Positions 4,229 to 9,582 of a DNA stretch of 9,582 nucleotides are shown here, one piece after another; position 1 is the stretch's first letter, and each line of letters opens with the position of its first letter. The translations under genes and the position numbers were made by a program. Where the stretch lies: contig CAYRRM010000065.1 of assembly GCA_964426675.1 (NCBI GenBank), positions 1-9,582 of the forward strand. Reading direction: 5' to 3'. Under the pieces are notes generated by a model. That model saw only the letters and a program-made list of their open reading frames with translations, was not told the origin of the DNA and did not search any database. Origin of the DNA: DYMC01 sp035406705 (GTDB lineage: Bacteria > Verrucomicrobiota > Lentisphaeria > Victivallales > GWF2-50-93).

Positions 4229-6445
4229 TTGATTTTTGAAATAGAAATCAATCAAAGCGTTGATTTTAATACAATCGAACAAACTCTGGGTTCCATGGGA
4301 ATTTATGTCATTTCTTCAGCTGAAAATAAAAAAGGATATTGGGTAGTATTTAGCGATGATGAAACTTTAAGGGAGTTTAAAAGAAAACTTGCTACTTATG
4401 GTTCTGAAGAAGGTCCAAAATATGATTATTTTAATGCCATTGAAACAATCCGTGATATTCCGAAAGAAGAAAAGATGGGAGAAAAACTTAAAAATCAACC
4501 ATTAGGTAATACTCCTGAGTTTATCGACCTTGAATTATGGAGAATGATAGATGAAGAGAAAAATAAAAATTTTATAAATGGATTAAAAAAAGCTTATCCA
4601 GTGGAAAATCAATTTCGTATTACAGATCAATTAATTACAAAGTCTTTTGTTCTTCTGCGAGTAAAACTAACCAGGTCTGTTTTTGATGAAATCATTGAAC
4701 TAAAAGAAATTGCAAGAGCAGATCGTCCTTCTACACCAGTTTTTAATTCTTTTGACTTAAAAAGTATTGATATTTCTAAAATTACAAGAAATACTCCCGA
4801 TAAAAATGCTGCAGGAATACTGATTATTGATTCTGGTATAGTTTCAAGCCATCCGCTTCTTGAAAATTGTATTGGCGGTGAAGAAAATTTTCAAACTGGT
4901 GAATCGGCAACTCAAGATACTGTGGGTCATGGAACAGCGGTTGCTGGGTGTGCAGCTTATGGCGATATCGAAAAGTGTATTGAAGATAACGCGTTTACTC
5001 CTTCAAACTGGATATTTTCTGCAAAAGTAATGTATGCCGAAACAAATTCAATAAACGGCGAGATATATGCAGTTTATGACCCTGAAAAATTGGTTGAGAA
5101 TCAATTAAAAGAAGCAATAGAAAGTTTTTTATCAAATCCAAGTTATCAAATTCTTGTAGTGAATATTTCTCTAGGCAATAGCGATGAAGTCTGGCATAAA
5201 TCCTATTCCCGTCAATTACCGCTTGCCGCACTGATCGATGAACTTGCCTACACATTTCCTAATGTTGTGTTTATAGTTTCAGCTGGAAATCAACATCCCC
5301 TTAATGTCTATAAATCTATTGATGAAATAAAAAACAATTATCCAAAATATTTAATTGATAAACCTGAATTTAAAATAATCAATCCTGCAACTTCGGCTCT
5401 TGCCCTAACCGTTGGTTCGATTGCTCCTGCTATAAGAGTACAACAAGAGCGATATGGTGAAGAACAGATAAAAACAAATATTGCTGAAGCCCAACAACCA
5501 TCTCCTTTTACAAGAACAGGTCCAGGCATTAATGGAATGATAAAGCCAGAGCTAGTAGAGTATGGCGGCAACCTTATTTTATACAATAATCACGGCCTAA
5601 TTTCTGAAGATATCGGTGGAAAACTTGCGTTATTGAATAATCAAACAACCAATAATCTAATAAAGTTTGATTATGGCACAAGTTTTGCATCCCCAAAGAT
5701 TGCACATATTGCCGGACAAATTGCAAATAAATATCCACAACGAACAGCCAATTTCATTATAAATATGCTTCTTTGCGGGGCAGACTATCCGTTTATCCCT
5801 GATGATGATTTTTATAAAGCAAACCAAGGAAAAGCACTTGATGTTCACTTAAATGTCTGTGGCTTTGGCCTGCCTACTTTAGATAAAGCCTTATACTCTT
5901 TTGATAACAGAGTAATTTTATTTGATGAAGGTAAGTTGCAACTGAATAAAGTTAAAGTATATTCACTTCAGCTTCCAGATATCTTTTTTAATGAGGCTGG
6001 AAATAAGAGAATCATTGTTACCCTGTCTTTTACCCCTGAGACACGCTCGTCTCGTGGCGATAGTTATCTGGGTAACAGAATGGAATTTCATCTTTTCCAT
6101 TCCGTGGATCCTCAGGTGCTTATCAATAAATATGGCCAATTTTCTTCTGAAAACGAAGGAGGAGAAGTTTCAGAAGAACTGAAAAAATTTGAAATCGATC
6201 TTTTTCCTGGCATAAGAAAAAGAAATGTTGGCTGTCATCAAAAAGCATGGAAAGAATTTAAACGCGAACCTAAAAACAGACTTGCTTCCCCTGTTTCTTT
6301 AGTATTAATCAATTATAATAAATGGTTGCTCGATGAAAATATTCAAACTGATTATTGTCTTTCTGTCATATTCGAACATAAAAAAGAAATTGATTTATAT
6401 AATCAGATTAAAGCAAGTATCCAAACAAGAGCGAGGATCCGATAA
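4229..6445 (+). CDS. ietS: S8 (subtilisin-like) serine protease, IetS-like; catalytic part after the frameshift
   Basis: Main body of a subtilisin-family serine protease, the likely effector of the ATPase/protease pair. Numbered from the TTG at 4229 (738 residues), the catalytic triad is Asp201 in IIDSG, His234 in GHGTAVAG and Ser485 in GTSFASP. Asn354 in SAGN provides the oxyanion hole. Residues 1-190 form an N-domain; about 530-738 form a C-terminal extension of unknown fold. There is no signal peptide, so the enzyme acts in the cytosol, as in IetS. The TTG has no SD and lies 8 bases after a stop, so it is probably not a native start. The frame is open upstream to 4178 and joins the fragment at 4024-4221 after a +1 shift. 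In the fused 805-residue enzyme the triad becomes Asp268, His301, Ser552. All catalytic residues are intact, so decay is recent or absent. The stop overlaps the hsdR start (TAATG). Confidence 0.85.
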   Translation: MIFEIEINQSVDFNTIEQTLGSMGIYVISSAENKKGYWVVFSDDETLREFKRKLATYGSEEGPKYDYFNAIETIRDIPKEEKMGEKLKNQPLGNTPEFIDLELWRMIDEEKNKNFINGLKKAYPVENQFRITDQLITKSFVLLRVKLTRSVFDEIIELKEIARADRPSTPVFNSFDLKSIDISKITRNTPDKNAAGILIIDSGIVSSHPLLENCIGGEENFQTGESATQDTVGHGTAVAGCAAYGDIEKCIEDNAFTPSNWIFSAKVMYAETNSINGEIYAVYDPEKLVENQLKEAIESFLSNPSYQILVVNISLGNSDEVWHKSYSRQLPLAALIDELAYTFPNVVFIVSAGNQHPLNVYKSIDEIKNNYPKYLIDKPEFKIINPATSALALTVGSIAPAIRVQQERYGEEQIKTNIAEAQQPSPFTRTGPGINGMIKPELVEYGGNLILYNNHGLISEDIGGKLALLNNQTTNNLIKFDYGTSFASPKIAHIAGQIANKYPQRTANFIINMLLCGADYPFIPDDDFYKANQGKALDVHLNVCGFGLPTLDKALYSFDNRVILFDEGKLQLNKVKVYSLQLPDIFFNEAGNKRIIVTLSFTPETRSSRGDSYLGNRMEFHLFHSVDPQVLINKYGQFSSENEGGEVSEELKKFEIDLFPGIRKRNVGCHQKAWKEFKREPKNRLASPVSLVLINYNKWLLDENIQTDYCLSVIFEHKKEIDLYNQIKASIQTRARIR
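6433..6436 (+). promoter_or_regulatory. Ribosome binding site for hsdR
   Basis: GAGG lies 8 bases before the ATG at 6445, within the protease gene end. The ATG overlaps the protease stop as TAATG, allowing termination-reinitiation. It supports 6445 as the hsdR start. Confidence 0.6.
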
Positions 6446-9393
6446 TGCCCACACCTACCGAACATAAAACCGTCCAATCCCGCATCCTGCAATATGCGCA
6501 GGAGATCGGCTGGACCTATGTTGATAGAGCCGAAGCAGAAAAACGGCGCGGGTTTAACAACGACTCAAATAATATTCAGCAGCAGTGCCGCACCGCCTCG
6601 CTCTATTTTGAAGATTTGCTGTTTGACAAGGTAAAAAAAGAATTTAATCCGAATTATTCAGATACAGAAGGCTCCCTCATCCGGCTCTTTAATAGTTTGA
6701 GCCGCAACATCTACGGAAACCGGGATTTTTTGAAATATCTCAGGAATGAGGGTACCTATTACTGCAAGGAAGAAAACCGCGACCGCAATCTGATTCTTAT
6801 CGATTATGAACATCCGCAAAACAATGTCTTTGAAGTAACAGAAGAATTTTACTGGTTTAATGGACGTTATGGTAACAGGGAAGATATTGTCTTTTTGATT
6901 AACGGCATTCCGGTTTTGGTCATAGAATGCAAAAATGCTACGAAAGATGAAGCTATTTCGCTTGGAATCGATCAAATACGTCGCTATCACAATGAAACGC
7001 CGGAATTTTTTGTCCCAGAACAAATATTTACGGTAACCGAAGCTATTGGTTTTTATTATGGCGTTACCTGGAATACAGTCCGGAGAAATATTTTTAATTG
7101 GAAGTCCGAAGAGATTGGAAACCTTGAAAACAAGGTAAAAACCTTTTACTCTATCCCGCAGGTTCTGGCATTTATCAAAAATTTTATACTCTTTGCCGAA
7201 AAGGACGAAGAACTCAGTAAGTTTATTCTCAGGCAGCATCAGGTGCAGGCTGTTGAAAAAATAATGGAACGCTCGCACGATCCTGTGAAGAAACGGGGAC
7301 TCATCTGGCACACTCAAGGGTCGGGCAAAACATACACCATGATAAAAGCTGCCGAAATGCTTTTTAAGGCACCAAAACATGAAAAGCCTACTATTCTGCT
7401 TCTGATTGACCGCAATGAACTGGAAGACCAGATGATAAAGAATTTGCGGTCTCTTGTTATCAATAATGTAGAACACGCCTATACCATTGCAAGGTTAAAT
7501 GAACTTTTAAGAAGCGATTATCGGGGCATTATTGTTACCATGATTCATAAGTTCAGGGATATGCCGGCTAATATAAATACCCGAAGTAATATTTTTGTCC
7601 TCATTGATGAAGCGCACCGAACCACCGGAGGCGATTTGGGTAATTATCTTATGGCAGGCCTGCCTAACGCAACCTATATCGGTTTTACCGGGACACCAGT
7701 TGACAAGACCGCCTACGGAAAAGGCACGTTCAAAACCTTTGGCATGGACGATGAAAAGGGCTATTTGCATAAATATTCTATCTCCGAAAGTATTGCCGAT
7801 GGTACAACACTGCCGCTCTATTACAATCTTGCGCCCAATGAGATGCGGGTGCCCTATGAACAATTGGATGAAGAATTTCTTTCCCTTGCAGAAGCTCAAG
7901 GGATATCTGACATAGATGAATTAAACAAGATACTGGATAAAGCAGTTAACCTTAAAAATTTTCTCAAATCAAAAGATCGTATTGATAAGATTGCACGCTT
8001 TGTTGCTGAACATTACACACAAAATGTTGAGCCGTTAGGGTATAAAGCATTTCTGGTTGCTGTTGACCGCGAAGCGTGCGCTCTTTACAAAAAGGCCTTG
8101 GATAACTATTTGCCACCTGAGTATTCGGCTGTTGTTTATACCGGTAATAACAATGATTCAGCACTCTTAAAAGAATTTCATCTTGATGAAAAGAAAGAAC
8201 GGCAAATCAGAAAAGCCTTCACCCAATATGGTGAATTTCCTAAAATCCTCATTGTAACCGAGAAACTCTTAACCGGATTTGATGCGCCTATTCTCTATGC
8301 CATGTATCTGGATAAACCGATGCGTGATCATACCTTGCTGCAAACCATCGCCAGAGTGAACCGGCCATATGAAAACGAAGCAATGGAAATGGTGAAGCCC
8401 CATGGCTTTGTGCTCGATTTTATCGGCATATTTGAAAAACTGGAAAAGGCACTTTCCTTTGATAGCGATGAGGTGAATGCCATTGTGAAAGACATTGATC
8501 TTTTAAAAACCTCATTCAAAAGTAAAATGGAAAGCACTGTGCCGGAATACCTCAAACTGATACAGTACGACTTCAACGATAAAGATGTGGATAATCTTAT
8601 CGAATATTTTCGCGATAAAGAAAGGAGAAAAGAATTCTTTAAAGAATATAAAGAATGCGAGATGCTCTATGAAATTATTTCCCCCGATGCATTCTTACGA
8701 CCTTACATAGACAATTACAGAACATTTTCAGAAATATATCAGATAGTGCGTAATGCTTATACCAAAAAGACATATATCGATAAAGAATTTATGAACAAAA
8801 CAGCAGATCTTGTAAAAGAAAAAGTGGAGGTATATGGACTTACCCCAGTGAATGAAATCATAGAGATCAATGAAAAAACCATTGACATTATCAAACAAAA
8901 AGAGGGAGGTGACAATACCAAGGTCATAAACCTGATAAAAAGTATCGAAAAAACTGCCGAAGAACAGAGTGGTGATCCTTTTCTGATAGCAATGGCAGAA
9001 CGGGCCAAGCAGATACAGGAACATTATGAAAGCCGTCAATTGGCAACCAGTGAGGCGCTCGAGGAGCTTTTAGATGAAATCAAGAAAAACGAAGACCGTA
9101 AAAAAGAGCAGGAAAACCTAAAATTAGACAGCCTGACATATTATTTATACAAAGAATTAGAATCGGTCATATCCAGCAGCAAAAAATCTTTTGCTGCTAC
9201 AGAATTAATAGAAATCGCCAAACAAATAAAAAATATTCTTGAAGAAAATACCGGTTGGTGTTCCAGCGAAAAGGCAATGCGCGAGGCAAGACAAAAAGTG
9301 ACCATAGAAATATGCAAATCAATTGACGACCTTGATAAAGTAACAACTCTTGTAGAACATATTTTTTCAATATTATCCCAATCAAGGCAATAA
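6445..9393 (+). CDS. hsdR: Type I R-M restriction (endonuclease/translocase) subunit HsdR
   Basis: Motor and nuclease subunit that translocates unmodified DNA using ATP and cuts at a distance. At 982 residues it is full length for the family. The N-terminal PD-(D/E)XK nuclease is seen as GNREDIVFLI (143-152, Asp147) followed by VLVIECKNA (157-165, Glu161 and Lys163). The SF2 motor has RQHQVQAV (263-270), Walker A TQGSGKT (290-296), DEAH (388-391), motif III FTGTP (414-418), LLTGFDAP, and motif VI QTIARVNRP (633-641). The C-terminal third is helical and highly charged, as expected for the domain docking on HsdM/HsdS. All catalytic residues appear intact. It is unusual here only in being separated from hsdMS by the ATPase/protease pair, yet still coupled to it by a 1-base overlap. 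The 272-codon open frame on the opposite strand (6658-7476) is a shadow. Confidence 0.97.
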   Translation: MPTPTEHKTVQSRILQYAQEIGWTYVDRAEAEKRRGFNNDSNNIQQQCRTASLYFEDLLFDKVKKEFNPNYSDTEGSLIRLFNSLSRNIYGNRDFLKYLRNEGTYYCKEENRDRNLILIDYEHPQNNVFEVTEEFYWFNGRYGNREDIVFLINGIPVLVIECKNATKDEAISLGIDQIRRYHNETPEFFVPEQIFTVTEAIGFYYGVTWNTVRRNIFNWKSEEIGNLENKVKTFYSIPQVLAFIKNFILFAEKDEELSKFILRQHQVQAVEKIMERSHDPVKKRGLIWHTQGSGKTYTMIKAAEMLFKAPKHEKPTILLLIDRNELEDQMIKNLRSLVINNVEHAYTIARLNELLRSDYRGIIVTMIHKFRDMPANINTRSNIFVLIDEAHRTTGGDLGNYLMAGLPNATYIGFTGTPVDKTAYGKGTFKTFGMDDEKGYLHKYSISESIADGTTLPLYYNLAPNEMRVPYEQLDEEFLSLAEAQGISDIDELNKILDKAVNLKNFLKSKDRIDKIARFVAEHYTQNVEPLGYKAFLVAVDREACALYKKALDNYLPPEYSAVVYTGNNNDSALLKEFHLDEKKERQIRKAFTQYGEFPKILIVTEKLLTGFDAPILYAMYLDKPMRDHTLLQTIARVNRPYENEAMEMVKPHGFVLDFIGIFEKLEKALSFDSDEVNAIVKDIDLLKTSFKSKMESTVPEYLKLIQYDFNDKDVDNLIEYFRDKERRKEFFKEYKECEMLYEIISPDAFLRPYIDNYRTFSEIYQIVRNAYTKKTYIDKEFMNKTADLVKEKVEVYGLTPVNEIIEINEKTIDIIKQKEGGDNTKVINLIKSIEKTAEEQSGDPFLIAMAERAKQIQEHYESRQLATSEALEELLDEIKKNEDRKKEQENLKLDSLTYYLYKELESVISSSKKSFAATELIEIAKQIKNILEENTGWCSSEKAMREARQKVTIEICKSIDDLDKVTTLVEHIFSILSQSRQ

Positions 9394-9395
9394 CA

Positions 9396-9582
9396 ATGAC
9401 AGTCTGGAAAGATAAAGCTGATTTTAAAAATGCTGTTTTAGACTGGGCCTTGCGACTACAGATAAAAGTTGTTTCAATTTACTTACGTCCTATGAAAAAT
9501 AAATGGGCGTCCTGTTCCACAAACGGCCATCTTAACTTCAATGATGAGCTTTTAAAAATGGATAAAAAATTAGGAGAATATG
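9396..9582 (+). CDS. YgjP/DUF45-type M48 metallopeptidase, 3'-truncated by window edge
   Basis: The frame starts at ATG 9396, 2 bases after the hsdR stop, with AAGG (9384-9387) 8 bases upstream. It runs open for 62 codons to the window end. Residues 28-52 (IYLRPMKNKWASCS, then NGHLNFNDELL) match the conserved R-x-M-K-x-x-W-x-S-C-S block that precedes the zinc site in YgjP-like (WLM/SprT-related) metallopeptidases. The HExxH zinc motif would lie just beyond the window and cannot be confirmed. Genes of this family often directly follow hsdR in type I R-M loci; their function there is not established. Spacing suggests it is the last part of the same operon. Confidence 0.85.
   Translation, partial: MTVWKDKADFKNAVLDWALRLQIKVVSIYLRPMKNKWASCSTNGHLNFNDELLKMDKKLGEY

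Noticed and set aside
5991..6182. A 63-codon plus-strand frame inside the protease gene.
   Set aside because: It is an alternative frame of the protease C-terminal region with no SD and no domain.
3006..6447. Direct repeat evidence that ietAS was inserted cleanly between hsdS and hsdR, like the GIY-YIG cassette.
   Set aside because: Only GATAA is shared at the two junctions (3006-3010 and 6441-6445), and virtual excision there would remove the hsdS stop.
6658..7476. A 272-codon open frame on the minus strand.
   Set aside because: It lies wholly inside hsdR, which has full family motifs; the product shows no recognisable domain.
1..9582. Search for CRISPR arrays, tRNA or rRNA genes, insertion-sequence ends and phage attachment sites.
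   Set aside because: No spaced repeats, cloverleaf folds or transposase genes were seen; the only repeats are those listed at the GIY-YIG and hsdS genes.

Overview
The window holds a compact, all plus-strand defence operon: a type I restriction-modification (R-M) system with two extra insertions. The order is hsdM (5' end outside the window), a small GIY-YIG nuclease gene, hsdS, an AAA+ ATPase, a subtilisin-like S8 serine protease split by a frameshift, hsdR, and the start of a YgjP-type M48 metallopeptidase cut off by the right edge. Genes overlap or are separated by only 2 bases, so there is no room for internal promoters or terminators. One transcript starting upstream of the window is the likely arrangement. 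No tRNA, rRNA, CRISPR array or insertion sequence was found, and no gene-free stretch exceeds 10 bases.

The organism cannot be named. The DNA is moderately AT-rich. Several starts have good Shine-Dalgarno (SD) sequences, including an 11-base anti-SD match before the ATPase. This argues for a bacterium that relies on SD initiation and against typical Bacteroidota. The region looks like an accessory defence island rather than core genome.

Region by region: 1-1199 is the methyltransferase subunit with its SAM and catalytic motifs. 1196-1663 is the GIY-YIG gene, whose 3' third is a repeat-rich block: two hairpins with exactly complementary 11-base loops and a 15-base tandem repeat. The gene lies between two exact 10-base copies of AATATGAAAG. 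Deleting one copy plus the gene would restore a direct ATGA overlap of hsdM and hsdS, so the gene looks like a cleanly inserted cassette. 1666-3015 is a two-domain specificity subunit. 3012-6445 is an ATPase plus S8 protease pair matching the IetAS (Gao_Iet) defence type. 6445-9393 is the restriction subunit with PD-(D/E)XK nuclease and SF2 translocase motifs. 9396 to the edge is the metallopeptidase.

Working together: HsdM, HsdS and HsdR would form the modification and restriction complexes. The ATPase and protease would form a second, protein-targeting defence module, and co-transcription may tie its dosage to R-M. The most important caveat is that the protease reading frame breaks at about 4217-4221. 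It needs a +1 shift, by mutation, sequence error or recoding, to give a full 805-residue enzyme.
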